Below are positions 9,157 to 17,120 of a stretch of DNA of 64,000 nt, piece after piece. The notes beneath the pieces are model-generated. The model searched no databases and was not told the origin of the DNA. It worked only from the letters and a program-made list of their open reading frames with translations. This stretch comes from an uncultured Bacillaceae bacterium (lineage in GTDB: Bacteria > Bacillota > Bacilli > Bacillales > Bacillaceae_L): assembly GCA_947497585.1 (NCBI GenBank), contig CANMHG010000010.1:84905-148904 (forward strand). The letters are read 5' to 3'. Each line of letters opens with the position of its first letter. Position 1 is the first letter of the stretch. The position numbers and the translations under genes are program-made.

Positions 9157-9280
9157 CCGTTTCCTATATTATAACCCAAAGTGCTATCGAAGTCTGTCTA
9201 TTTATGTAGGTTATGGCAAGATATTTTGAAAAAAACAGAAATTTTTATGAACTATTTATTTATTTTTTTATTTTATTGGT

Positions 9281-9309
9281 TTCAATTAGTTCTAATTGGG
9301 TGTTATAAT
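9281..9309 (+). promoter_or_regulatory. yplP promoter with overlapping palindrome
   Basis: A TATAAT at 9304-9309 preceded by TG (extended -10) lies 17 bases from TTCAAT (9281-9286). The perfect palindrome CAATTAG-TT-CTAATTG (9283-9298) overlaps the -35 and spacer, the usual place for a repressor operator. The regulator is unknown. The region 9157-9280 is AT-rich with no gene seen. Confidence 0.5.
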
Positions 9310-9338
9310 GTTAAATATAACAAAGAAAGCAGGTTACT

Positions 9339-10385
9339 ATGAACGAGATTAATCAACCAGCATTATACAACTTTAATAATATTCTTGGTAAGCATCCACT
9401 ACTGTTAGAAACAATTATGGTCGCCAGGAAACTTGCCCAAACAGACTACCCCATCTTCATTCAAGGGGAGACAGGAACAGGTAAAGAATTATTTACTAGT
9501 GCCATTCATAATGAATCATCTAAAAAAGGTGGTCCGTTCGTATTTGTTCCATGTAGTTCACTAGGTATTTTGCAAGAAACTGCTGACGATACTACATTCG
9601 AGCAATATTTAAATACCCTACTCATAAAAGCTGAAGAAGGTACGCTTGTCTTAGATGAAATTGGCGACTTACCGATAGATATCCAAAAAAACCTTCTTTA
9701 TTTTCTAGAAAGTATGGAATTACAAAAAAAGCGAATAATCAGGTTCATTTCAACCTCAAATAAAAATATACAAACGATGATTCAAGAGGGGACTTTTAGA
9801 GAGGACTTATATTATAGGTTAAATGTCCTTTCACTGGAGCTCCCAAGTTTACGTGAGATTAAATCGGATATCCCCATTCTCGTTGATCATTTCATCCGGG
9901 AATCTGGACAATTTGTGAAGGTGGATAAAGCTGTTTACAAGAAGTTAGCAAATGCACCTTGGTATGGGAATGTTAGAGAATTAAAAAATACAGTTGCTTA
10001 TATGCTGGCTGTTTTTAACGGAAAATCTATCGAAGTGCATGACCTACCAATACAAAAACATAAAAAAGCCAAAATGAAGAAGGTAAAAGTTCAACCGAGT
10101 AAAGTTACTACAAATGAAAGCATAAGCCTTATGGAGAAAAAAGAGTATTACTTTATTCTTCAAACCATCATGGAATGTAACGATAAAGGAGAGCCATCTA
10201 GCAGACGCATTATTGCTGATAAAAGCACTATTACCACTCAGCCTTTATCTACACAACAAGTAAGGCATAGACTAGATTTTCTAGAAAAGCATGGTTATAT
10301 AACAATAGGAAGAGGGCGTGCCGGAACTAAAATCACCTCAGACGGCTTGGAGTATTTTCACTCTCTTGAGTCATTTATACAGTAA
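9339..10385 (+). CDS. yplP: YplP-like sigma-54 activator homologue lacking the GAFTGA loop
   Basis: A 348-residue AAA+ protein of the enhancer-binding family. Walker A is GETGTGKE (43-50), Walker B GTLVLDEIGD (101-110), then RLNVLSLELPSLRE and the PWYGNVRELKN segment, ending in a winged-helix-like region. No receiver or other sensory domain is present. The segment between PCSSL and Walker B, where family members have ELFGHxxGAFTGA, reads GILQETADDTTFEQYLN. The sigma-54-contacting loop is therefore absent. In B. subtilis YplP has been linked to cold-shock adaptation. Here it may have lost sigma-54 activation or act by another contact. yplQ follows 18 bases later. Confidence 0.86.
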   Translation: MNEINQPALYNFNNILGKHPLLLETIMVARKLAQTDYPIFIQGETGTGKELFTSAIHNESSKKGGPFVFVPCSSLGILQETADDTTFEQYLNTLLIKAEEGTLVLDEIGDLPIDIQKNLLYFLESMELQKKRIIRFISTSNKNIQTMIQEGTFREDLYYRLNVLSLELPSLREIKSDIPILVDHFIRESGQFVKVDKAVYKKLANAPWYGNVRELKNTVAYMLAVFNGKSIEVHDLPIQKHKKAKMKKVKVQPSKVTTNESISLMEKKEYYFILQTIMECNDKGEPSSRRIIADKSTITTQPLSTQQVRHRLDFLEKHGYITIGRGRAGTKITSDGLEYFHSLESFIQ

Positions 10386-10403
10386 GTTTAGGAGGGTTTT
10401 ATA

Positions 10404-11045
10404 ATGGAGTATACAATTAAAGAAGAGATTGCGAATGCAATCACTCATGGAATAGGTGTTTTATTAAGTATCCCTGCCTTAGTAATGCTAATCATTTTTG
10501 CAGTACGATATGGTGATGCATGGCATGTAGTCAGTTTTTCAATTTTCGGTGCAACAATGATTTTACTATATTTATTCTCAACCTTAACTCATAGCCTTAC
10601 ACATCGAAAAGCAAAATACATTTTTGAGATATTAGATCACTCGGCTATCTATTTACTGATTGCTGGAACATATACGCCATTTTTACTAGTTACTTTACGC
10701 GGAGCGTTTGGATGGACTTTGTTTGGGATCATTTGGGGACTCGCGATAGTAGGTATTATATTAAAGGTTTTTTTCGTAAAAAGATTTATTATTTTATCGA
10801 CTGTATTTTATATTTTAATGGGCTGGATGATAATTATTGCAATTAAGCCATTATATCAATCTCTTTCAGCCGAAGGATTTATGCTGTTGTTAATAGGTGG
10901 GCTCCTATACACAGTCGGATCAATCTTTTATGTTTGGCGCAAAATTCCTTATCACCATGCTATATGGCATGGGTTCGTACTTGCTGGAAGTGCAGCGATG
11001 TTTTTCTGTGTATTATTCTACGTTGCGGATGTTCCGTTTGTATAA
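10404..11045 (+). CDS. yplQ: Hemolysin III family seven-TM protein
   Basis: A 213-residue membrane protein of the PAQR/hemolysin III family with seven hydrophobic segments. The conserved TM1 motif EIANAITHGIGVLLS, the S-x3-H pattern in FSTLTHSLTH, ILDHSAIYLLIAGTYTPF, and the C-terminal HAIWHGFVLAGS are visible; the His and Asp residues bind zinc in the fold. AGGAGG precedes the ATG. It forms an operon with yplP and ends at the hairpin at 11061-11102. The physiological role is poorly known, with lipid or membrane hydrolase activity suggested for the superfamily. Confidence 0.92.
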   Translation: MEYTIKEEIANAITHGIGVLLSIPALVMLIIFAVRYGDAWHVVSFSIFGATMILLYLFSTLTHSLTHRKAKYIFEILDHSAIYLLIAGTYTPFLLVTLRGAFGWTLFGIIWGLAIVGIILKVFFVKRFIILSTVFYILMGWMIIIAIKPLYQSLSAEGFMLLLIGGLLYTVGSIFYVWRKIPYHHAIWHGFVLAGSAAMFFCVLFYVADVPFV

Positions 11046-11060
11046 ATGAACTACACGACT

Positions 11061-11102
11061 AAAAAAATCCCCCGTAGGCTAAGCTTACGGGGTGATTTTT
11101 TT
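11061..11102. terminator. Bidirectional terminator
   Basis: A-rich run, TCCCCCGTAGGCTAAGC / GCTTACGGGGTGA stem with one mismatch, then T run. The stop codon of the minus-strand acyltransferase (11085) lies inside the stem. Confidence 0.8.
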
Positions 11103-11792
11103 AGAAATTAATGTTTGTAATTCTTTTGCTAATTCTTTTACATTGCGATTTTCAGTACCGATTGGAGGTAAAATACTTACTTCAACATTGGAGGGTTTCA
11201 TAAACAACCCACTATGCTCCATTATTTTATAAGTACCGTTTATTGCAATTGGAACAATAGGTACACCTGAATCTGTCGCGAGCCTTAAACTACCTGCCTT
11301 GAACTCCGCCACTTCTCCGCCCTTACTTCTAGTCCCCTCCGGAAATATAACTAGTGAGTGGCCTTCCTTTAACTTTTCGGCCCCTTCTTTAATTGAAAGA
11401 ATAGCTTGTCTTCTGTCTTTCCTGTTAATAAAAACACAGTTCATTACTTCCATCCACCTTGGGACGATTGGAATCTTTTGTACTTCTACTTTTGAAATAA
11501 ACCCCATTGGTTTGTTCACGTAACCTAGTAAAACAGGTATATCAAAATTTCCTTGATGATTGCTAACAAATAAAACTGGTCCATCTGGAAGATTCTCTGT
11601 TCCGTTTACCTTCACTTGTGAGCGTGTAATATCCACTAATCGTTTTGCCCAATGCTGTGGCAGTTGATGAATTATTTTATCGCGTTCTTGAACATTTAGT
11701 GTTGGATCAAGCTTTTTTACTCTGTTTAGTGTTGGAATACTGTAAAGTAGGAAACCAAAAAAATATAAAAACCAAAATATCGTTCGTAACAT
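11085..11792 (-). CDS. ypkP: 1-acyl-sn-glycerol-3-phosphate acyltransferase-like (YpkP)
   Basis: A 235-residue PlsC-family acyltransferase: an N-terminal hydrophobic anchor (about 1-20), the catalytic HX4D as SNHQGNFDIPV (about 82-92), KVEVQKIPIVPRWM, FPEGTRSKGG (about 150-159) and VPIVPIAING. It transfers an acyl chain to lysophosphatidate in phospholipid synthesis. It abuts dfrA, the usual Bacillus thyB-dfrA-ypkP order. Because thyB upstream is broken by the element, expression now needs another promoter; see 12637-12666. Confidence 0.92.
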   Translation of the reverse strand: MLRTIFWFLYFFGFLLYSIPTLNRVKKLDPTLNVQERDKIIHQLPQHWAKRLVDITRSQVKVNGTENLPDGPVLFVSNHQGNFDIPVLLGYVNKPMGFISKVEVQKIPIVPRWMEVMNCVFINRKDRRQAILSIKEGAEKLKEGHSLVIFPEGTRSKGGEVAEFKAGSLRLATDSGVPIVPIAINGTYKIMEHSGLFMKPSNVEVSILPPIGTENRNVKELAKELQTLISKKITP

Positions 11793-12298
11793 TATCTATC
11801 CTCATTCTCTTTATCAGAGGTTCTTTCATATACTACAAATTTATAGTCGTAAGGATTTTTTTCATCCCTAGGACCTTCCTCGCTAAAGGTTTTCTGCCAT
11901 TCACTTAAAGGGAACGCTGGGAAAAAGGTATCACCCTCAAAAACAGCATCGATTTCAGTAATGTAGAGGCGGTCTGCATGAGGCAATACTTCTTTAAAAA
12001 TCTCTGCTCCACCGATAATGAATAGCTCTTTATCTTCTTGATTCATTTCAAGTACTTCCTCTATTGAGTGAATCACTTTACACCAGTCTGCCTTATAGTC
12101 TGTATTTCGAGTAATGATGATATTTTCTCTTCCGGGAAGAGGACGGCCTATTGAGTCAAAGGTTTTCCTTCCCATTACAATTGAGTGACCCATCGTTACT
12201 CTCTTAAAATAGGCTAAATCGGCTGGCAAGTGCCATGGTAAATCATTGTCTTTTCCAATTAATCGGTTATTGTCCATTGCAACTAATAATGAAATCAT
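11792..12298 (-). CDS. dfrA: Dihydrofolate reductase
   Basis: A 168-residue DHFR reducing dihydrofolate to tetrahydrofolate with NADPH. It shows [28 protein letters not shown] with the active-site acidic residue, [16 protein letters not shown], and FIIGGAEIF. Its ATG overlaps the thyB stop (ATGA). Thymidylate synthase consumes methylene-THF and makes dihydrofolate, so the two normally work as a couple. Here the upstream partner is only a 3' remnant and the functional synthase is encoded about 7.6 kb away in the element. Confidence 0.96.
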   Translation of the reverse strand: MISLLVAMDNNRLIGKDNDLPWHLPADLAYFKRVTMGHSIVMGRKTFDSIGRPLPGRENIIITRNTDYKADWCKVIHSIEEVLEMNQEDKELFIIGGAEIFKEVLPHADRLYITEIDAVFEGDTFFPAFPLSEWQKTFSEEGPRDEKNPYDYKFVVYERTSDKENEDR

Positions 12299-12579
12299 AC
12301 ACTCACCTCACCTTTAATATGTGGATGAGCTTCATAATTTACTAACGTAAAATCTTCAAACTTGAAGTCAAAGATAGACTTTACTTCTGGGTTAATAAGC
12401 ATTTGCGGAGATTCATAAGGCTCTCTCGTTAGCTGCAGCTTGACTTGTTCAATATGATTTGAGTAAATGTGAACATCTCCAAATGTGTGTACGAATTCTC
12501 CTGGTTCTAAGTCACAAACCTGAGCAATCATCATTGTCAGTAAAGCGTATGATGCAATATTAAACGGTACTCCTAGGAA
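12295..12579 (-). pseudogene. thyB: thyB, 3' part, cut off by the mobile element
   Basis: Encodes the last ~92 residues of a ThyA-type thymidylate synthase ([12 protein letters not shown]..., [17 protein letters not shown], ending [10 protein letters not shown]). The catalytic cysteine part lies 19.1 kb away at 31705-32219. The frame runs upstream into element DNA to a TTG at 12621, giving a 108-aa product that lacks PPCH and cannot be active. The two parts together make 264 codons, exactly the usual length, so the gene was intact before insertion. Confidence 0.95.
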
Positions 12580-12591
12580 ATTTTCACTAGC
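12575..12591 (+). repeat. Left end of element: core and terminal inverted repeat
   Basis: AGGAA core (host side), then A, then TTTTCACTAGC. Matches the right end 31694-31709 in inverted orientation. A second short match, ACAATC, is at 12618-12623, the same distance from the tip as GATTGT at 31662-31667. Confidence 0.88.
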
Positions 12592-12636
12592 TAAATTCTG
12601 ATGAATATACTGATACAACAATCTTCAACACCTACT

Positions 12637-12666
12637 TTTATAGATTCAGCAATTTGTAATTGTTAA
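12637..12666 (-). promoter_or_regulatory. Outward promoter at the left end
   Basis: On minus: TTAACA (12661-12666), 18-base spacer, TATAAA (12637-12642). It points out of the element into the thyB remnant, dfrA and ypkP. It would replace the native thyB promoter, which is now separated from dfrA by 19 kb. Predicted from consensus only. Confidence 0.55.
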
Positions 12667-12910
12667 GTCTAAGGACTAAACAGAACGAATGTTAATTAAT
12701 TACTATACTAACAAATTAATTTTAAGAAGTCTCTAACATATTCCTTCTTTTTATACAATCAGATTCAAGAATTCGTTAATCATGTCTAGGCGAGCTCGCG
12801 GAAAAGTATGAAATTACCTAGTACCATTCGGTGTCTGTAGAGAATAGTATTTTTCCTAGACTTCAAATGTTTACCTGTTCATCAATATAAATCAATTTTG
12901 AATACCTGAA
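12667..12910. other. Non-coding left arm of element
   Basis: AT-rich with no convincing gene. It holds the perfect 10-bp palindrome GCGAGCTCGC (12790-12799) in otherwise AT-rich sequence. Could be a recombinase-binding arm; nothing else is seen. Confidence 0.4.
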
Positions 12911-13867
12911 TCAGTCAAATAGTAACTCAAGAAAAAACGCCTCCATATCCTTATCAGACAGGGAAAAGACTTCATGTTCCGCAACAAAAAGCTTCCTTAA
13001 AATATCATCCAATGCCTGGGATACTTTAATTAAATCCTTCTCGTCTCCTTTAAGGTGCTGCCCATGCACTAGTTTGGAACGACAATTATATGCTTCTTTA
13101 ATAAGATTAAAGTATTCCTTTTTAGAATCTTTAGAAGTACCTAGCATTAATGCGACCCGTTCAGCTATCTTATGGTTAATCTCACTTGTACCTATCGTAA
13201 ATAAACATTCTAAAGCATTGCAATATGCAGCAATTTTTAATGGCAGAATATGATTTCTTCTAGCGCCAATGGTAAAGTAGTGTGCTCTACCAATTCTAGT
13301 GGAGCCATTAGCTTTATATAAATGCTTTGAATCTGGAAGTTTACCTCCAAAGCTTTCTTCTTCAAAGTCATGAAATGAAGAAGGAACGAATTTACGACTA
13401 GCATCTAAGATTTCAGTATCACAAAAAATCGTTTCCTTCCGTTCGCAAGTAGAATTAATGAAAATTTCTGAAAGAGACGCCTTATAGGTAATGCCTCCAT
13501 TTTCAAGTCGATTGGTGTACGCATATAAGAAACCATCTCTTACATATACACTGTTATCCTTTATTTCCCAAAGCTCATTAACAAAAAATTGTGCCTGCCT
13601 TAAAAAAAAGAATGTATACTGGTTACCAATCTGGTCCATCTCATCTCCTGTATTTATATCTTCGAAATCACCGTCTATATAAAAATAAACGCTTCCTTCA
13701 AACTCATCTACTGAATGAATACCTAGATTAGATTTTATTGGACTTAAGGTTTCATCTAGTATTTGGCGACCATTGGAAATCCTAGCCCCTGAAAAGATTG
13801 TCGTCCCTTTATTTTTAAGCGAATCTAGTTTCATACTATGTAAGATTGTTATAAACCTGTATTTCAT
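12911..13867 (-). CDS. ApeA-like HEPN domain protein
   Basis: 318 residues from the ATG at 13867, which has GGAGGG upstream; the frame extends further but without a better start. The C-terminal third reads ALECLFTIGTSEINHKIAERVALMLG ... EAYNCRSKLVHGQ. That is the HEPN fold with the R-x4-H ribonuclease motif (RSKLVH) as in ApeA-type proteins. The N-terminal two thirds have no family I can name. Several HEPN proteins with this motif are RNases used in phage defence, so a defence cargo is plausible for the element. It is the gene nearest the left end. Confidence 0.78.
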   Translation of the reverse strand: MKYRFITILHSMKLDSLKNKGTTIFSGARISNGRQILDETLSPIKSNLGIHSVDEFEGSVYFYIDGDFEDINTGDEMDQIGNQYTFFFLRQAQFFVNELWEIKDNSVYVRDGFLYAYTNRLENGGITYKASLSEIFINSTCERKETIFCDTEILDASRKFVPSSFHDFEEESFGGKLPDSKHLYKANGSTRIGRAHYFTIGARRNHILPLKIAAYCNALECLFTIGTSEINHKIAERVALMLGTSKDSKKEYFNLIKEAYNCRSKLVHGQHLKGDEKDLIKVSQALDDILRKLFVAEHEVFSLSDKDMEAFFLELLFD

Positions 13868-14212
13868 AAAAATCCCTCCTGTAATTATCAGATGCTCAGT
13901 TTCAATTCCATCAAAGTTAGTCAATAACAAAATTATTATATCAATTTTTTATCATTAGATTTCGTTAAACTACAACTTTATCTTCACTTACTAGTCGTAA
14001 TGTGTTTAATGTAAGGACCACTCTAAAAACTACCACTTTGCACTATTATCCCTCCGGTTGAAAGAGAGAAAACTAGCATTTACAATTAATCCTGCGCTTC
14101 TAGTACCAGCACTTCTTTCATCTATTTTAGAAGAAGAAAAAATAAAAAGAAATGTTCAAAACGTCTAATAGGCATTGCAAAACTTGCAATGCCTATACTC
14201 ATTTAAGTTATT
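13868..14212. other. Intergenic region with perfect hairpin
   Basis: No gene is seen. GGCATTGCAA-AAC-TTGCAATGCC (14171-14193) is a perfect 10-bp hairpin, without a clear T run on minus. CCCTCCGGTTGAAAG near 14050 may be a decayed copy of the array repeat. Confidence 0.5.
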
Positions 14213-14250
14213 TATGTTCTTCAACTAAAGCCCCCGTTTGTTGAACAAAA
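14213..14250 (-). repeat. Array repeat 1
   Basis: Arms TTCAAC (14220-14225) and GTTGAA (14240-14245) around TAAAGCCCCCGTTT. It ends 27 bases before the stop of the lipoprotein gene. Confidence 0.7.
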
Positions 14251-14276
14251 AATTTTGGATCTATACATATAAATAT

Positions 14277-14669
14277 TCAATCAACTACCTTATAAACTTT
14301 ACCATGTGCATAAATAAATTCGTTTATATCTTCACCTTTTATGGAATAAACACTTGTTCCTTTACTAACAAATGTTGCCTCACCGTCTTTCAACTGATAC
14401 TCAGGATTGTCGACTTCCTCACTACTGGTAACAGAGAAAGTAATTTCACCTAATTTTTTTTCAATATCACTCTCAGTAATTATGGCTGTTTTCTCCTCAT
14501 TTAAGTAATATTTGTTTCCGTTCCAAGCAATAGCATCAACCCACTCCACTTCCACATGCATCTCTTCGATTTCCTTTTCACTTTCAACGGATTCCTTTTC
14601 ACTTTCAACGGAACACCCAGCTAGAAGAAAAACACTAATAGAAAATAATGCGAATAGTATTTTACTCAA
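14277..14669 (-). CDS. Small lipoprotein (array gene)
   Basis: 130 residues from a TTG with GAGGG just upstream. A signal peptide ends in the lipobox LLAGCS; after the cysteine comes an acidic linker with a tandem duplication SVESEKE, also visible as a DNA repeat near 14570-14610. The remainder is a small mixed domain (EWVDAIAWNGNKYYLNE) typical of unnamed Bacillus lipoproteins. Function unknown. The 3' end is followed by array repeat 1. Confidence 0.72.
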   Translation of the reverse strand: MSKILFALFSISVFLLAGCSVESEKESVESEKEIEEMHVEVEWVDAIAWNGNKYYLNEEKTAIITESDIEKKLGEITFSVTSSEEVDNPEYQLKDGEATFVSKGTSVYSIKGEDINEFIYAHGKVYKVVD

Positions 14670-14730
14670 AGTCCCTCATCCTTTTTTAAATTGACATTTG
14701 TAATGTAAATGTTGTTGTGTTAACTTCTCT

Positions 14731-14796
14731 GCCCTTTACTTCAACAAGAAAAAGCCAATCTCCTTCTTGAAGATTAGCACCCTTTAGCTTAATAAA
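14731..14796 (-). repeat. Array repeat 2 with terminator stem
   Basis: Contains CTTTACTTCAACAAG, stem GCCAATC.. / ..GATTAGC around CTTCTTGAAG, and GCACCCTTTAGCTTAATAA. On minus the stem is followed by TTTTTC. The stop codon of the next gene (14789) is inside the repeat. Confidence 0.75.
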
Positions 14797-14992
14797 CACT
14801 TGCTGAAGCTATCATCGCTATGCTCCACATAATAAGAGTAAAAGATATTGTAAGCCAAACGGTATTGACCGTAGTTTTTTCTTCATTTTTTATCTTTTTC
14901 AATATTGAGACTAAATTCAAACAAAAAATAACACACAAGATAGGCATTAAAATCCATCCTATATACAGAAAAGCAATAATCATACTATCCAT
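14789..14992 (-). CDS. Two-TM small membrane protein (array gene)
   Basis: 67 residues with two hydrophobic helices (about 5-30 and 45-66) separated by a basic stretch KKIKNEEK. AGTTATGG-type context and GGGGGAG precede the ATG. No family recognised. Its stop lies inside array repeat 2. Confidence 0.62.
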   Translation of the reverse strand: MDSMIIAFLYIGWILMPILCVIFCLNLVSILKKIKNEEKTTVNTVWLTISFTLIMWSIAMIASASVY

Positions 14993-15111
14993 AACTCCCC
15001 CTATGTAGGTGTTTTATTGTTCCACATAATGCTCCGTTAGTAAATATCGCCTTACACTAATGTTAACATAATATTCCGATATTTGATTCTAAATTAGAGA
15101 TAAGAAAAAGA

Positions 15112-15163
15112 CGATCACTTTAATGATCGCCTTGTTTTACTCTTGCCCCCGTTTGTTGAAGTA
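15112..15163 (-). repeat. Array repeat 3
   Basis: Hairpin CGATCA-CTTTAA-TGATCG (15112-15129), a terminator on minus with TTTTTC, then CCTTGTTTTACTCTTGCCCCCGTTTGTTGAAG split over 15130-15161. The flank TTAACATAATATTCC at 15063 recurs at 16679 beside repeat 7, so the repeated unit is longer here. Confidence 0.75.
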
Positions 15164-15168
15164 AAAAT

Positions 15169-15522
15169 TTAGTTTAATAAATCCCATAAAAATCCATCAT
15201 TCATTTTAAATATGACTCCTAAAATACCAATTGTCCTTAAAGTAATCATTTGACCATTATCATACTCGTAGATCATCTCATAAGAAGTAAATATACCAGT
15301 ATCACGTATATGCGAAGAATTGAACTTTATTTTCTTATTGTCTTTAATGCATTCGCCTATACTGTTACAATCGACAATGCCAGAATCTTTCATTGCCCAT
15401 TTTTCAATTTTCTCGTCAGAAGGAACGGTGAATAGCATAATAATTATAAGTAAAATAAACAATTTAAGTACCGTTTTGATAATACTAAATTTAAATTTTT
15501 TATTCATTTTGGCTTGATTCAT
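15169..15522 (-). CDS. Single-TM exported small protein (array gene)
   Basis: I choose the ATG at 15522 (117 aa), which has GAGGTG upstream; an ATG 12 bases earlier sits directly on a GGGGAG. One hydrophobic helix near the N-terminus (LKLFILLIIIMLFTVP) acts as anchor or signal. The extracytoplasmic part has two cysteines (DCNSIGEC). Unknown function. Stop is 8 bases from array repeat 3. Confidence 0.62.
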   Translation of the reverse strand: MNQAKMNKKFKFSIIKTVLKLFILLIIIMLFTVPSDEKIEKWAMKDSGIVDCNSIGECIKDNKKIKFNSSHIRDTGIFTSYEMIYEYDNGQMITLRTIGILGVIFKMNDGFLWDLLN

Positions 15523-15547
15523 ACTACACCTCATCTCCCCCTTGTTA

Positions 15548-15613
15548 AACTAAACTGCTTCTATAACGAAAGAAGCGACTGCTGCTTGTTGAGCAATCGC
15601 ACCCTTTAGCTTA
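15548..15613 (-). repeat. Array repeat 4
   Basis: AACTGCTTCTATAACG, stem GAAGCGACTGCTGC.. / ..GCAATCGC, then GCACCCTTTAGCTTAATAA. The right part is identical to repeat 2. It overlaps the last codon of the degenerate gene beside it. Confidence 0.68.
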
Positions 15614-15831
15614 ATAACTATATTTTCTTTTTTGATAGTAATTACCGATAAAATAACTACAAATTATCCCGATTATAAAAGGGATTACTGAACCGCTGCT
15701 TCGAACCCTGTTGAAGTTTCTTCGTAAAAACTAAACATGAGCAATTTAAATTCAAACAAATATCCAATTAATATAAGCAAACTGCTTACACCGATAAATG
15801 ATATTAAGCCTACAAATACAGTTTTTAACAA
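15611..15831 (-). pseudogene. Frameshifted two-TM protein (array gene)
   Basis: A TTG at 15831 with AGAAGG upstream opens a 48-codon frame (LLKTVFVGLISFIGVSSLL...) that stops at 15685. The next frame continues without a start as VIPFIIGIICSYFIGNYYQ and stops at 15611 inside array repeat 4, as intact neighbours do. One base change of length near 15695 would give a ~72-aa membrane protein. Confidence 0.55.
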
Positions 15832-15929
15832 GACTACACCTTCTTTCCACTATTATTTATTCTACACTGAAAGATATATAGAAATAGTCGAGTGATAAGA
15901 TATATCCTTTAATTCCTTTTTAAAGTAAT

Positions 15930-15988
15930 CTGTTCCACATTTCAACACCAATATCCTTCGAATTATGGCCCCCTTTAGTGAAAGATTA
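15930..15988 (-). repeat. Array repeat 5
   Basis: TCTGTTCCACATTTCAACACC, short centre with CCTTCGAATTATGG, then CCCCCTTTAGTGAAAG. The next gene's stop (15986) touches it. Confidence 0.65.
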
Positions 15989-16570
15989 TTTTTTCCTTTT
16001 ATAGCAATAAAGCAGGAAAAATACTGCTATAACAACTAAAACAATTCCACTAACATATAAGGCTAGGTAGGACTTATCATTATTACTATCATTATGGGGT
16101 TCAAAATTTGTATTAACTGTTTTTTTCGGATTTGATTTAAGAAACTCTTCAAAAAAAGTCCTTCTTTCATCATTTCGATCTTCAACTTTCCCATTGTAAA
16201 CTTGAACCATACCATTTGGACCTCCAACTGGTATTAGAAATTCAGCATCCTTACTTTTTTCCAAAAATAAGAGGAATTCTCCACCTTCATTTTGTAATTC
16301 CTCTGCCCATCCTACATCATAATAGTCAATGCCTGCCGTAAATTGTTCAGAAATGTCTCCTTTATAAACATTTTTAATGGTGAAATCATAACCCTGAAAA
16401 ACAAATTCACTCCGTTTAGTCTTGCTTGTAAAGTCATATTTACCAGTAACAATGACTTCAGCTCTATCAGCAACCTCATGTGGTTTTAGCTCAACCCAAC
16501 TTGTAGCAGCTACTGTAATACTCGATAATAAGAAGCTGGCAAATAAAAGTACGTAAATTGATTTTCTCAT
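15986..16570 (-). CDS. Exported membrane-anchored protein (array gene)
   Basis: 194 residues from the ATG at 16570 behind GGTGGAG. Signal peptide about 1-22, an extracytoplasmic beta-rich domain (VIVTGKYDFTSKTKRSEFVFQGYDF, FLLFLEKSKDAEFLIPVGGPNG), a polar linker, one TM (about 170-190) and a KRKK stop-transfer end. The layout resembles Bacillus surface proteins with a C-terminal anchor. Function unknown. Confidence 0.7.
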   Translation of the reverse strand: MRKSIYVLLFASFLLSSITVAATSWVELKPHEVADRAEVIVTGKYDFTSKTKRSEFVFQGYDFTIKNVYKGDISEQFTAGIDYYDVGWAEELQNEGGEFLLFLEKSKDAEFLIPVGGPNGMVQVYNGKVEDRNDERRTFFEEFLKSNPKKTVNTNFEPHNDSNNDKSYLALYVSGIVLVVIAVFFLLYCYKRKK

Positions 16571-16614
16571 GGTCTCCACCCTTTTTATTGATTAGAAGTT
16601 TAACAAATATAAAA

Positions 16615-16655
16615 AGGTTACAAACTAACCTACTTCAACTAACCTGTTAAGTTAA
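16615..16655 (-). repeat. Array repeat 6, degenerate
   Basis: Hairpin AGGTTA-CAAAC-TAACCT followed by ACTTCAACTAACCTG; the right arm is lost. It sits just 5' of the preceding gene, with no intact gene of its own. Confidence 0.4.
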
Positions 16656-16726
16656 AAAAATATTTTCTTACGTTAAGATTAACATAATATTCCAAAACTT
16701 TAACTAGAATTTTAGAAAAGAAAATA

Positions 16727-16776
16727 GACGTTCACTTTATGAACGCCTTTGTTTAACTCTCGCCCCCGTTACTTTA
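16727..16776 (-). repeat. Array repeat 7
   Basis: Hairpin CGTTCA-CTTTA-TGAACG, then CCTTTGTTTAACTCTCGCCCCCGTTACTTTAATAA. Close relative of repeat 3, including the flank TTAACATAATATTCC. Confidence 0.72.
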
Positions 16777-16991
16777 ATAACGTTCATTCTTTTTAGAACT
16801 CTTATACTTCATGTAATCCCTTAATAATACTACTGTTGCAGATAAATTTAGTATGAAAACTATAATTAGACTGGTCCTTAAGATTTCATTATTTAATGTA
16901 AAAAAACTAGTTGTAAGCATGAAAATCATAGAGAAATTCATTATAAAGTACATTAAATAATAATTTTTTTATCTTTCCTGTTTTCATCCAT
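16774..16991 (-). pseudogene. Frameshifted small membrane protein (array gene)
   Basis: ATG at 16991 with GGAGGGG upstream reads MDENRKDKKIII and stops. Adding one A in the A7 run would continue into MYFIMNFSMIFMLTTSFF..., ending KKNERY at 16774 inside array repeat 7. The repaired product would be ~72 aa with two TM helices. A sequencing error in the A run is also possible. Confidence 0.55.
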
Positions 16992-17047
16992 CAAATACCC
17001 CTCCATAGAACATACTTCCATAAAAACCTAAATATCTTTTCAACTAT

Positions 17048-17120
17048 TCTGCTCCTATACTTCAACACCAATAGCCATACTTCCTTCTTGAAGTATGGCA
17101 CCCGTTAACACAATAAGAAA
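17048..17120 (-). repeat. Array repeat 8
   Basis: TCTGCTCCTATACTTCAACACC, near-perfect stem GCCATACTTC / GAAGTATGGC, then ACCCGTTAACACAATAAG. One of the best-preserved copies. Confidence 0.75.
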
